Shown here one piece after another: positions 16,134 through 24,128 of a stretch of DNA of 33,242 bases (its first letter is position 1; each line of letters starts with the position of its first letter). A model generated the notes under the pieces. The model was given only the letters and a program-made list of their open reading frames with translations. It did no database searches and was not told where the DNA came from. The position numbers were made by a program, and so were the translations under genes. This stretch comes from Synechococcus sp. AG-670-F04 (GTDB lineage: Bacteria > Cyanobacteriota > Cyanobacteriia > PCC-6307 > Cyanobiaceae), in the NCBI GenBank assembly GCA_003211515.1, contig QCSN01000020.1, positions 1 through 33,242 on the forward strand, written 5' to 3'.

Positions 16134-17497
16134 TGATCGAAGTCCTTGCGTATTTGATCTTCATCGAGATTACGGCCGATAAATACAAGCTGGTTGCGCC
16201 GTGGTTCATCCCCCCACTCTTGACCAGGTTGGGCAGTGAACAGCATATGCACCCCTTGGAAAACGATTCGTCTGGATTCATTTGGGTAGCTGATAAAACC
16301 TTTGGTTCGGAAGATATCCACTCCCTTCTCGGCTAGGAGTTGCCCGATCCATTGATCCAGTTTGTCTGGATCCACGTTGCCAACGCGTTCAATTGCCATT
16401 GAACCCACTTCATCATCATGCTCATGCTCTGCCACCCACACACGTTCTTTGATGGGCTTGATCGGGGTAAAGGATTGTTCTGCTGCGGATGTTTTCATTC
16501 CAGAGGAGGTTTCTTTGATGATCTTCAAATCGAATTCTTCGGCAGTATGCTGTGCATAAAAACCAATAGTTGTGTTTGTTTTTGAATTAAAGTGAAATGT
16601 TTTTGAGCCACTTGATTTAAGTTGAAGACTTAGATGCTGTTTCATCGAAATCGAATCACCAGGATTGATAGCCGTGGCAGGAAGGGCATACAATCGAACG
16701 CATTGCTCCGCACTCTCCTTTAAAGACTCCTCATCCTCTTTCTGTTCAGGTATGCCTACGAGTGACATTTCTGGGTCAGGGCCCTCCTCCAGAATCATCT
16801 GATAATGACCCTCCTCTAATTGATAAACACCTGTCCACTCAAACGGATATTCAGGTTCGAGAAATGTCGGACGCCGTTCTAATACTTGATCTAAGTCGAA
16901 TGCGCTCAAATTTAGGACGCTTTCTACCGATACATCAGCTTGTGTACTTCGCACAACCTGCGCCATTGAATTCATATCGCGTAACCTCGATTCCAATTTG
17001 ACCAACGAATCCTCTTTGACTAAATCTGATTTATTCAGAATCAGTACATCGGCAAATGCAACTTGTTCCGAACTCTCTTGACTGCGTTCGAGCTGTTGAT
17101 CAATATGGGCGGCATCAATAAGTGTCACGATGCCATCCAGGGTGAACTCTTCTCGAATCTCCTCATCCATAAAAAATGTTTGAGCAACAGGGCCCGGGTC
17201 CGCCAGTCCAGTTGTTTCAACAAGGACGTAGTCGAACTTGTCTCTTCGCTTCATTAGATTGCCCAAGACTCTTATTAAATCACCTCTGACTGTGCAGCAT
17301 ATACATCCATTGGACATCTCAAATACCTCCTCATCTGCATTGATCACGAGCCCTTGATCAATGCCAACTTCTCCATATTCATTTTCGATTACTGCGATCC
17401 GCTTTCCATGTTCTTCGCTTAATATTTTATTTAACAATGTAGTTTTTCCGGATCCAAGATAGCCCGTCAGAATTGTAACTGGTACTTTTTGATACAT
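16121..17497 (-). CDS. COG0523/CobW family GTPase, putative zinc metallochaperone
   Basis: A 458-residue G3E GTPase from the ATG at 17497 (MYQKVPVTILTGYLGSGKT); longer starts (GTG 17545, ATG 17527) would leave the operator overlapping or crowding the ribosome site. Walker A is GYLGSGKT at 12-19 and the metal site CxCC is at 65-68 (GCICCTVRGDL). NKSD is the guanine motif, and the C-terminal CobW_C domain follows. A linker has HEHDDE. Zur-controlled COG0523 proteins (ZagA-like) deliver zinc to client proteins when zinc is scarce. The gene faces znuA across a Zur-type box. Confidence 0.9.
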   Translation of the reverse strand: MYQKVPVTILTGYLGSGKTTLLNKILSEEHGKRIAVIENEYGEVGIDQGLVINADEEVFEMSNGCICCTVRGDLIRVLGNLMKRRDKFDYVLVETTGLADPGPVAQTFFMDEEIREEFTLDGIVTLIDAAHIDQQLERSQESSEQVAFADVLILNKSDLVKEDSLVKLESRLRDMNSMAQVVRSTQADVSVESVLNLSAFDLDQVLERRPTFLEPEYPFEWTGVYQLEEGHYQMILEEGPDPEMSLVGIPEQKEDEESLKESAEQCVRLYALPATAINPGDSISMKQHLSLQLKSSGSKTFHFNSKTNTTIGFYAQHTAEEFDLKIIKETSSGMKTSAAEQSFTPIKPIKERVWVAEHEHDDEVGSMAIERVGNVDPDKLDQWIGQLLAEKGVDIFRTKGFISYPNESRRIVFQGVHMLFTAQPGQEWGDEPRRNQLVFIGRNLDEDQIRKDFDQCLI

Positions 17498-17547
17498 CGT
17501 TGGATCACATCCTTTTGATGCCACCATAATGATGCTGGCGTGCACCT

Positions 17548-17570
17548 GTGAGAATGATTAACATTCTTAC
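17548..17570. promoter_or_regulatory. Zur-type operator between cobW and znuA
   Basis: GTGAGAATG-ATTAA-CATTCTTAC is an imperfect 23-bp palindrome centred on 17559; nine of eleven pairs match. TGAGAATGATTAACA (17549-17563) fits the Fur-family pattern TGANAATNATTNTCA with one mismatch. It lies 51 bp from the cobW start and 53 bp from the znuA start, so one bound Zur dimer could repress both directions. The half-site TGAGAAT is shared with the bmtA box at 2305. Confidence 0.8.
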
Positions 17571-17623
17571 AAGTGCTGTTAAGCATCTTTTTCGATTTCA
17601 CTTTCTCTGACTTTCTTCGCTGA

Positions 17624-18709
17624 ATGGCTTCTTTGTTTTCTCGGTTAAGTGCGGTTTCAATCCTTTTAAGCATTGTCGCATGCGGGACGCCTGCCACCAC
17701 CGAAGATGTTGCTTCCAAAGATGAGGGGTTGAAGGTCGTAACGACGTTTCTTCCAATTACATTGTTTACTGAAGCTGTTGCTGGAGAATGTGCAGAGGTC
17801 ACTTCCTTGATTCCTCCGAGTCTGGGTCCTCATGACTTTCAGGCTTCACCCTCAGACTTAGCTGCTTTAAGCCAGGCGTCGGTTCTTGTTCAGAACGGAT
17901 TGGGTATCGAGGAGTTCTTGGAAGATCTGGTTTCTTCTGCTGGAAATCAGAATCTTGTTGTAATTGATTCCAGTCAGGGTGTGGCCACGATTAAGGCGGC
18001 TGGGGGAGGTCATGAAGATCATGAAGGTCATGAAGGTCATGAAGGTCATGAAGGTCATGAAGATCATGAAGATCATGAAGATCATGAAGATCATGAAGAT
18101 CATGAAGATCATGAAGATCATGCTGAGGCCCATGATGATCAGAGTGTCGCTGCTGGCGATAGTGGTGGGCACTCACATGGTCATGGCGAGTTTGACCCGC
18201 ACATCTGGTTGGATCCTCTGCGCGCTGTTCAACAGGTTGAAAACATCAGAGATGGTTTAGTTGCAGCTGATCCAGCCTGTGCAGATGGGTACAAGAAAAA
18301 TGCTGAATCCTTTACGGCAAAGCTGGAGGATTTGAATACCGAACTGACAGTCTTGTTGAAGCCCTATAAGGGAAAGACCTTTGTTGCATTTCACGATTTT
18401 GCAACATATTTTGCCAATCGTTATTCACTGAAGGCTGAATTTTTGGTTGATCTCCCCGAAATGAACCCAAGTCCTGCTGACCTCCAGCGTGTGAGTGCGC
18501 AGGTTAAATCTTCAGGCCTCAAGGCTCTACTCACCGAACCGCAAGAGGGGAACCGATCTTTCAACGCGTTGGCGAAAGACCTGGGGGTGAATATCGTTGA
18601 ATTCAACCCATTGGAGACCGGCTCTGAAGATTCGTCAAAGCTTCCAGACACTTACCTTGATGTAATGCGCTCCAACGTCAACAACCTTGTCAAGGCCATC
18701 GGGAACTGA
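17624..18709 (+). CDS. znuA: Zinc ABC transporter substrate-binding lipoprotein ZnuA
   Basis: A 361-residue cluster A-I binding protein. The lipobox SIVAC places the lipid anchor on Cys20. Zinc ligands are expected at His in IPPSLGPHDFQAS, His in GEFDPHIWLDP, His in FVAFHDFATYF, and Glu/Asp near TEPQEGN. Between the first two lies the His-rich loop: twelve HE[DG] triplets from a 9-bp DNA repeat at 18011-18118, then HSHGHGEF. The loop is the usual place for zinc capture in ZnuA. It begins the znuA-znuC-znuB operon, with 6 bp to znuC. Confidence 0.95.
   Translation: MASLFSRLSAVSILLSIVACGTPATTEDVASKDEGLKVVTTFLPITLFTEAVAGECAEVTSLIPPSLGPHDFQASPSDLAALSQASVLVQNGLGIEEFLEDLVSSAGNQNLVVIDSSQGVATIKAAGGGHEDHEGHEGHEGHEGHEDHEDHEDHEDHEDHEDHEDHAEAHDDQSVAAGDSGGHSHGHGEFDPHIWLDPLRAVQQVENIRDGLVAADPACADGYKKNAESFTAKLEDLNTELTVLLKPYKGKTFVAFHDFATYFANRYSLKAEFLVDLPEMNPSPADLQRVSAQVKSSGLKALLTEPQEGNRSFNALAKDLGVNIVEFNPLETGSEDSSKLPDTYLDVMRSNVNNLVKAIGN
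18011..18118 (+). repeat. 9-bp minisatellite (12 units) in znuA
   Basis: Twelve copies of CATGAAG[AG]T encode HED or HEG: one HED, four HEG, seven HED. The grouping of identical variants suggests stepwise tandem duplication. Units are in frame, so copy changes alter only the length of the His-rich loop. Confidence 0.95.
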
Positions 18710-18715
18710 CCTTTG

Positions 18716-19486
18716 ATGCAGAGCCCAGTTCTTGTCGTGAGCGACCTCTCGGTCGAACGTTCAGGTCGTCTTGCTGTCGAGAAGGTCTCGTTTGAACTTG
18801 CGAGTGAAAGCGAGACCGCTGTCGTCGGTCCAAACGGTGCTGGCAAAAGCACCTTGGTTGCTGCCTTGCTAGGTCTGCTGCCAAGGTCTGCTGGTGATGT
18901 TGAGATCCTTGGCCGTTCCCTGGCTTCCAACGGCCACCTTCCGGGTTTTATCAGATCAAAGATTGCTTATGTGCCCCAGAGTTTGTCTCTGCAGGGCCGT
19001 TTCCCACTGACGGTTGCAGAGTTTGTCGGTTTTGGCTTTGATCCCCCTGGCCCCCGTTGGCCCTGGCGCCAGACGATGCAACGGCTTGAAGCGGTTGAGA
19101 CCGCCCTTGATCGCACTGGATGTCTTGATCTCCAACATCGTTTGCTCAGTGAATTATCCGGGGGCCAACTGAAACGTGTGATGCTGTCGTTCTGTGTTGT
19201 GCGGCCTCGCCAACTTTTGGTGCTTGATGAGGCACAGGCAGGGCTTGATGTGCCATCAAACGAACGATTTCAGCAACTACTGCTTGAGTTGCGTCGTGAA
19301 GAAGGATGGACTGTTTTGCATGTTTCCCACGATCTGGACATGGTGCGTCGCAGCAGTGACCAGGTTCTCTGCTTAAACAGGCGCCTCTGCTGTAGCGGCA
19401 CACCGGACAACACACTCACTCCGGAACGGCTAACTGAGCTGTATGGGTCCAACGTCGTTCCCTATCGACACCAGTGCCATGGTTGA
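18716..19486 (+). CDS. znuC: Zinc ABC transporter ATP-binding protein ZnuC
   Basis: A 256-residue ABC ATPase from the ATG at 18716; a TTG one codon earlier is also possible. Walker A is GPNGAGKST near residue 41, the Q-loop is YVPQ, the signature is LSGGQLKR, and Walker B is LLVLDEAQAGLD with the H-loop HVSHD. It powers zinc import with ZnuA and ZnuB. Its 3' end overlaps znuB by 44 bp. Confidence 0.93.
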   Translation: MQSPVLVVSDLSVERSGRLAVEKVSFELASESETAVVGPNGAGKSTLVAALLGLLPRSAGDVEILGRSLASNGHLPGFIRSKIAYVPQSLSLQGRFPLTVAEFVGFGFDPPGPRWPWRQTMQRLEAVETALDRTGCLDLQHRLLSELSGGQLKRVMLSFCVVRPRQLLVLDEAQAGLDVPSNERFQQLLLELRREEGWTVLHVSHDLDMVRRSSDQVLCLNRRLCCSGTPDNTLTPERLTELYGSNVVPYRHQCHG

Positions 19487-20360
19487 TGCCGGTTCCTTGC
19501 AGTTGATTCTCGCTGAACCGTTTATGCAGCGTGCGTTGCTGGGTGGGTTATTGACGGGAGCGCTGGGTGGAGTGCTCGGCAGCATTGCCGTTTTGCGGCA
19601 GTTGTCGTTCTTCAGTGATGCTCTTGGTCACTCAGCTTTGTTGGGCATCACCATCGGAATCTTGATTGGTGTCAATCCAACGCTGATTCTCATTCCGTTT
19701 GCGGTGGTTTTTGCCATTCTTGTCAACCAACTCGTTGAACGCAGTTCACTCCCAACAGATGCCCTTCTGAATATCGTTTATTCGAGTTCCCTGGCGGCTG
19801 CGATTCTTGCCCTGAGCCTTGTAAAACACTATCGCGGTGGTATTCGTCAGCTGCTTTTTGGAGACATCCTTGGCGTCAGCAATCTTGATCTTGTTGTTAT
19901 TGGCGTTCTGCTCACAGCTGCCGTGATCTATGTCGGCGTTAGTTTGCGTGCTCAGGTTCTTCTTACGTTGAACGAACAACTTGCTGGTGCTGTTGGTGTA
20001 CGCACTGGCTGGCACCGGCTTGCTTTCATTGTGTTGTTGGCCGTGGTGGTTGCTGTTTCCATTAAGGCAGTCGGCGTTTTGTTGATCAGTGCTTTCGTGG
20101 TCATTCCGGCCTGTGCCGGTCGTTTGCTGTGCCGTCGTTTTCCTTATTACATCTCTGCTTCCGCTGCCTTGGGGGGAAGTTGCGCACTCCTCGGTTTGCT
20201 TGTTTCCGGACTCACCAATCTTCCCTCGGGTCCATCTGTGGTGATGGTTCAGTTTTTGGGGTTTGTGATGGCGCTGATTTTGAGTTCGAGTTTGCTCAGT
20301 GGGAGATCAAGGCAGCCAGCTCGGCCCCGAATTCCTGGTGCAGGCCCAATCGACCTTTGA
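19443..20360 (+). CDS. znuB: Zinc ABC transporter permease ZnuB
   Basis: A 305-residue ABC-3 type permease with eight or so transmembrane helices. Typical segments are GGVLGSIAVLRQLSFFSDALGHSALLG (the coupling helix with D and H) and SIKAVGVLLISAFVVIPA. The start may be 19443 or 19479 (MVDAGSLQL); the second would reduce the overlap with znuC to 8 bp. The last 65 bases are shared with the convergent hydrolase gene. The C terminus ends in a basic, Pro-rich tail. Confidence 0.93.
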   Translation: MGPTSFPIDTSAMVDAGSLQLILAEPFMQRALLGGLLTGALGGVLGSIAVLRQLSFFSDALGHSALLGITIGILIGVNPTLILIPFAVVFAILVNQLVERSSLPTDALLNIVYSSSLAAAILALSLVKHYRGGIRQLLFGDILGVSNLDLVVIGVLLTAAVIYVGVSLRAQVLLTLNEQLAGAVGVRTGWHRLAFIVLLAVVVAVSIKAVGVLLISAFVVIPACAGRLLCRRFPYYISASAALGGSCALLGLLVSGLTNLPSGPSVVMVQFLGFVMALILSSSLLSGRSRQPARPRIPGAGPIDL

Positions 20361-21177
20361 TCACAGAGACTCGATCGGCTTTGCTGGCCAGTTCTCGCAT
20401 CTCCCCCTTTGATCGTGGCGGCGCCTGTTCAGCCAAAACAACATGCAGCGGACAGTGCAATTTTTCAGCCTTGTCCAACCACCAGTCGCTGTGCGTGGCA
20501 GGGTCAAATCCTCCACTGACAAATGACACGCTGGCGAAGCGTGCACCCTTCATGCGACTCAGACGTTGTTGTTCTCGAACCTGTGCCGGGCTGAGCATTT
20601 CCGGGTTGACCCACACGTGTCGGCTCAGCATCAGCTTCAGAACGGCACGGCTGGTGTTCAGTCTGTAAAGAAGCGAACCGATCACCGGCAATGACACCAG
20701 TTGCCGAAGCCAATGGAATCGTTCTGGATTCCAGCCCGTCATTGTTGGCAACGGTCCACGCCAGGTTGGCGCCACAAGAACCAGTTGTTTCCACTGCTTT
20801 GAGCGCTCTTCCGCGAGGCCCAGTGCAATGGATGCACTGTGACCAGCCGCCATCACATTGATTTGGGTTGTTCCGTTGCTTACCAGATAATCCAGAACAG
20901 CATTCAATGCGATGCTAAGCGTTGAAGCGTCATAGTTGATTGCAGGGCGATCGCTTTCACCAAAGCCTGGCCAATCGAAGCTCAACAACTGAGCCTTTCG
21001 GTCAATATTATCGGCCAAGGTGTCCCATTCACTTTGGCTGGAAACGGTGCTTAAAGCAGGGAGAAGTAGCCAGATCTCATTCGGTTCCGATCCCCGTCTT
21101 TCAAGGGCAAGTCGCACCTTTTTGCCGGCCAGGCTGATCTCGAGCTCTTCGGCCTCCGTCTGGGATTGTAGTGTCAT
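20296..21177 (-). CDS. Alpha/beta hydrolase
   Basis: A 293-residue protein from the ATG at 21177 (MTLQSQTEAEELEISL). FDWPGFGESDRP marks the strand 4 region and the nucleophile elbow is AGHSAS with Ser114. Candidate His280 is in GLHQEFG, and an Asp in the GGFDPATHSDW region could be the acid. This resembles plastid and cyanobacterial hydrolases of the lipase/esterase type. The substrate is unknown. Its last 65 bp overlap znuB tail to tail. Confidence 0.85.
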   Translation of the reverse strand: MTLQSQTEAEELEISLAGKKVRLALERRGSEPNEIWLLLPALSTVSSQSEWDTLADNIDRKAQLLSFDWPGFGESDRPAINYDASTLSIALNAVLDYLVSNGTTQINVMAAGHSASIALGLAEERSKQWKQLVLVAPTWRGPLPTMTGWNPERFHWLRQLVSLPVIGSLLYRLNTSRAVLKLMLSRHVWVNPEMLSPAQVREQQRLSRMKGARFASVSFVSGGFDPATHSDWWLDKAEKLHCPLHVVLAEQAPPRSKGEMRELASKADRVSVIKGRLGLHQEFGAELAALISH

Positions 21178-21578
21178 CACAATGTTGAAGTTGTCGGTGT
21201 ACTTGTTGCGTTGATGTCGTTTTGTTTGTGTGGGTGCGGAGTCACTCTTTTGGGACTTTTGCGTTTGTCTACAAGTGTATCTGTAGCTGTTTTTCATGGC
21301 CTATCGCGATTTCATAGTTATAGTTGAGTGGTCAAGCATCTGGCTTGCAATGTTTGTCTTTGAGGTCGATCGATCCGATTAAATTATGATGCTTAATGCG
21401 TGGCGTGCCAACACTGAAATGATGGCTGAGCCCATCACTGTTGATCTCATTGTTAGTGATTGTTCTTGCCTTGGTAAGGATTGCCGTCTTTGGTTTGTTC
21501 TTGTGTGGTGTCAGCAGCTGATGCCTCCCCGGGAGTTGATTCGGCATTAGCCTGTGAAACAGTCAATACTCCAATCCT
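21178..21578. other. Intergenic region with one doubtful small ORF
   Basis: About 400 bases. A 54-codon plus-strand frame at 21386-21550 contains DCSCLGKDC but has no other coding sign. The region must hold the hydrolase promoter on the minus strand. Confidence 0.4.
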
Positions 21579-21836
21579 TTGAACATTAAAACTGTGCGTG
21601 TTTCACTTGATGGGTCTTTGCGCACCGATACTCGCCACCTGTCGAAGCGGGGATCAGGGATTCTCTGCGATGAACATGGTTGTGTGCTTGATCCTGGGGA
21701 GCAAGGTTTGATGGAGGCTCTGGGCAAGCAACTTGGATTCGCTTACATCGACTGCACGGATGGCTTGGGAGAATGCGCCGAGCTCACCACCCAGAATCAT
21801 GACGCATCAGAGATGGATCGAGAGCAGCATGGTTGA
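21579..21836 (+). CDS. Small hypothetical protein, non-ATG start
   Basis: An 85-residue frame starting at a TTG (21579) or a GTG (21594). The product VRVSLDGSLRTDTRHLSKRG followed by GILCDEHGCVLDPGEQGLMEALGKQLGF looks like a real soluble domain with a C-x4-C pair (CDEHGC). No family recognised. The last 20 residues are charged and probably flexible. The unusual start lowers confidence. Confidence 0.5.
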   Translation: MNIKTVRVSLDGSLRTDTRHLSKRGSGILCDEHGCVLDPGEQGLMEALGKQLGFAYIDCTDGLGECAELTTQNHDASEMDREQHG

Positions 21837-22208
21837 TCTGATCGGTATTTTCAGACAAGTTGGGAAATAAGGTTTCAATATTTAGACAGGTTTTTTTAGA
21901 TAATCGTCTTAATCAATTTTCAATCTAGCCTGTCATGGATTGATTCAACCAAATACCTGTTACTTTCTATTTGCCTCTTTGTGCTTTCCCACTGTCTGAA
22001 TGAATGAATTGTTCTTCGACTTTTGATTTTTAATGTTTTTCGATCCTAGAAGCTGCGTAAGAGGTGGCTATGGGTGATTGGGTGGTATGCAATAAATAAC
22101 CTTTTTAACCACCTAAAAATCCTGATAAATGACCTATGACATTTTCAACTGGTTCAGCTCTTCGGCTATATAATTGTGTTTAGCGGATAAGAGAATGTGA
22201 GAAGACCC
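21837..22208. other. AT-rich intergenic region
   Basis: About 370 bases with no coding sign or clear repeat. It should hold the promoter of the lipoprotein gene at 22209. Confidence 0.4.
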
Positions 22209-22445
22209 ATGAATTTCGTTTTGCTGCTGAGCGTCCTTCTGTTGACGGGCTGTAAAGCACTCAACCCCAACGCTTATGCGGATCAATCCGCAGCCATGAA
22301 TGCATGTCAGGAGAAGGGGCAGGACATGCCGGTGAAAAGATGGACGTGTCAATACGACAACACGAAGGGGAGTTATTACGAACTACTGGTCCCACCAAAA
22401 AGCTCTGGCTTGGGATTGGAACCACATCAACGCTTTTGGTTCTAA
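22209..22445 (+). CDS. Small lipoprotein with C-x13-C motif
   Basis: A 78-residue protein starting at the ATG at 22209 (MNFVLLLSVLLLTGCKAL), with GAGAAG upstream as a likely ribosome site. LLTGC is the lipobox (Cys15). The mature part has NACQEKGQDMPVKRWTCQYD, a C-x13-C pair with a conserved [KR]W before the second Cys, like the lipoprotein at 12128. Function is unknown. Confidence 0.7.
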   Translation: MNFVLLLSVLLLTGCKALNPNAYADQSAAMNACQEKGQDMPVKRWTCQYDNTKGSYYELLVPPKSSGLGLEPHQRFWF

Positions 22446-22479
22446 TCACGCCGTGACAAGGATAACTTGCAGGCATCAA

Positions 22480-22806
22480 CTAGTGAAGAGGTTTAATTGG
22501 ACAATTCGGATATCTTTTTAAAGCAAATTTTATTCCGGCAATCGCCAAAGTGCTCTCGGTCCCAAAACCTCTGCTAATTACCTCCCAGTTTCTAATTATA
22601 TCCTCTGCTGCAATCATGCCATCCCGATAAAAATCACAAAGCGTAAGTACCGCCATTCCTGAACCAACGTAATCAGCAACTCCTTGACATATTTCACTAA
22701 TCTCTTTTTTTGCTGCACAAGCACTTTGTAATTCCTCCCATGTCTCATATGCCTGAACTGGTGCTGCTGAAAGGAGCAGAGCACCGATGATTGGGTAGAG
22801 TTTCAT
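22480..22806 (-). CDS. Small secreted protein of the tandem leader family, intact (copy a)
   Basis: A 108-residue protein from the ATG at 22806. The leader MKLYPIIGALLLSAAPVQA is shared with the neighbours. The mature part YETWEELQSACAAKKEISEIC begins a helical domain with LCDFYRDGMIAAEDI and ends YPNCPIKPLH. The broken copy at 24129-24460 has the same start (FETFEE) and end (YPNCPIKPIP), so the two are paralogues. A secreted helical protein with several Cys is all that can be said. Confidence 0.75.
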   Translation of the reverse strand: MKLYPIIGALLLSAAPVQAYETWEELQSACAAKKEISEICQGVADYVGSGMAVLTLCDFYRDGMIAAEDIIRNWEVISRGFGTESTLAIAGIKFALKRYPNCPIKPLH

Positions 22807-22829
22807 TTTTGCTGTACACCTCTTAATTG

Positions 22830-23144
22830 TTAGCAATCAGGATATTTTTTTGCTTTCTCAAGCTCACTTTTTAATTGATTAATTTGTGATTGTATAAAAG
22901 TTCGCGCTTTAGAACTTTTCTCTTCTTGACTCAAGCCTGCTGCGAATTGACGAGCTTCTTCCAATTGGTTAGCAAGATGCTCAACACTCGCAGGATTTTG
23001 TAAATGTTGCGCTGCCATTTACATTGCTTTCTCTGCCTCTTGTATTTGACTATCTTTATTCCCAATGCAACATGTGAATTTAATTTGTGCTGAAACAGGT
23101 TGCGCTGAGATGAGCAGTGCACCGATGAGTGGAAATAGTTTCAT
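22830..23144 (-). pseudogene. Tandem leader family member with an in-frame TAA (copy b)
   Basis: From the ATG at 23144 the frame gives leader MKLFPLIGALLISAQPVSA and then IKFTCCIGNKDSQIQEAEKAM, stopped by TAA at 23021-23019. The same frame goes straight on with MAAQHLQNPASVEHLANQ to the stop at 22830, 63 codons later, ending AKKYPDC. A single C-to-T change from CAA (Gln) would explain the stop. The part after the stop has its own ATG but no leader. It could be a pseudogene, a readthrough case or a sequencing error. Confidence 0.7.
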
Positions 23145-23172
23145 AGGGTTTTCTGTTTACAGCTGATGCCTG

Positions 23173-23589
23173 CTACATCTCCATGCCATTGTAGATACCA
23201 GCTTCTGGAAAGATAGATTTGTGTGTAGCGCAGAAGTCAGCTGCGAATTGATCCGTTTGCTTAGTAAGCTCATTAGAGTCTTTAAGAAGCTGGTCATTGG
23301 TAGCCTCAGGCACAATCCACCCACCGATAGTTGCTACAGTTTTGCATTCAATAATACTAAGCGAAGGCATACGCAGATCCCATCTAACAGCACTACCTGA
23401 ATAGATAAAAGCAACTGCAAATTCAGACCCATTTCCCAGAAACTTGTAAGAGGCAAATTGTTTTTTATCCTCCCACTGGAATGCACCTCGGTGCCAAGTT
23501 TGAGTTACATCTTGTTTCGACAATTGTGCATTCATAGGAATGGCAAGGGCTGAAAGAACTAGTGCACCGATGAGTGGAATGAGTTTCAT
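23173..23589 (-). CDS. Small secreted protein of the tandem leader family, intact (copy c)
   Basis: A 138-residue protein from the ATG at 23589 (MKLIPLIGALVLSALAIPM). The mature part is different from copies a and b: LSKQDVTQTWHRGAFQWEDK, FAVAFIYSGSAVRWDLRMP and a C-terminal Cys-containing helix (FAADFCATHKSIF). The upstream 40 bp are almost identical to those of copy d (23578-23617 and 24086-24125). No function known. Confidence 0.72.
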   Translation of the reverse strand: MKLIPLIGALVLSALAIPMNAQLSKQDVTQTWHRGAFQWEDKKQFASYKFLGNGSEFAVAFIYSGSAVRWDLRMPSLSIIECKTVATIGGWIVPEATNDQLLKDSNELTKQTDQFAADFCATHKSIFPEAGIYNGMEM

Positions 23590-23654
23590 AGGTCTAGCCT
23601 GAAAGAACTGATGATGCTGAAGAGTAGAGCACCCAAGAGCATTGATAGTTTCAT
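23588..23654 (-). pseudogene. Orphan leader of the same family
   Basis: From the ATG at 23654 the frame reads MKLSMLLGALLFSIISSFRL and stops at 23588, overlapping the start of copy c. This is the family leader without any mature domain. Its ATG overlaps the TGA ending copy d (ATGA). It is either a truncated gene or a very short translated leader. Confidence 0.5.
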
Positions 23655-24097
23655 TTGCTCGCCTCATAGGCAGAAGCATCCGATGCTTCACAACTTCCAC
23701 TGAGAGTGCCCCCGTATTCCAGATTGCGGTCTCTATCCTTTTGGAACAATGTGCCAACAACTTCACCTGGAGGGTCGTATTGAAGATGTGTAATGTCTTC
23801 ACTAAATGTGCTTCCCTTTGTATTCACTGCTTTCCACGCAGCTCATCCAGGCCAATTTAAATCCGTATCAAACTGATTTGCAATCTCAGGTTCTGGTGAA
23901 ACAAACACTATTTTCTTATTGATATCTAATTTGTAAAAGATTACAGCGTCTTGCCCCCATTCTTTGACCTGCTTGATGAGGTTCCAATCAAACACAGTAC
24001 TTTTAATGGTTGCCTTGCACTTAACGTATACAAAGTCATCAGCAATGACAGGTGACGCTGAGAGGAGCAGTGCTCCGATGTGTCGAATGAGTTTCAT
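23651..24097 (-). pseudogene. Tandem leader family member with an in-frame TGA (copy d)
   Basis: From the ATG at 24097 the leader MKLIRHIGALLLSASPVIA is followed by 65 residues ending TDLNWPG, then TGA at 23845-23843. The same frame stays open for 64 more codons (AAWKAVNTKGSTFSEDI, LQYDPPGEVVGTLFQKD, ending SDASAYEASK) to the TGA at 23651. The sequence on both sides of the stop looks like one protein. A change from TGG or CGA would restore it. An 84-residue product is still possible. Confidence 0.68.
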
Positions 24098-24128
24098 AGG
24101 ACTAGCGTGAAAGAACTGATGATGAAAA

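Noticed and set aside
18011-18118. Regular repeat that could be taken for a CRISPR array
   Set aside because: Units are contiguous 9-mers inside a coding frame, with no spacers.
17867-18172. Long antisense frames with Phe-Met or Asp-Leu-His repeats opposite znuA
   Set aside because: They are produced by the 9-bp repeat read on other frames and have no independent coding sign.
21386-21550. 54-codon plus-strand frame with DCSCLGKDC
   Set aside because: Only one short Cys motif; no upstream ribosome site and no neighbour to support it.
23843-23845. TGA in copy d as a selenocysteine codon
   Set aside because: No selenoprotein family match, no visible SECIS-like hairpin checked with confidence, and neighbouring copies carry ordinary nonsense or frameshift damage.
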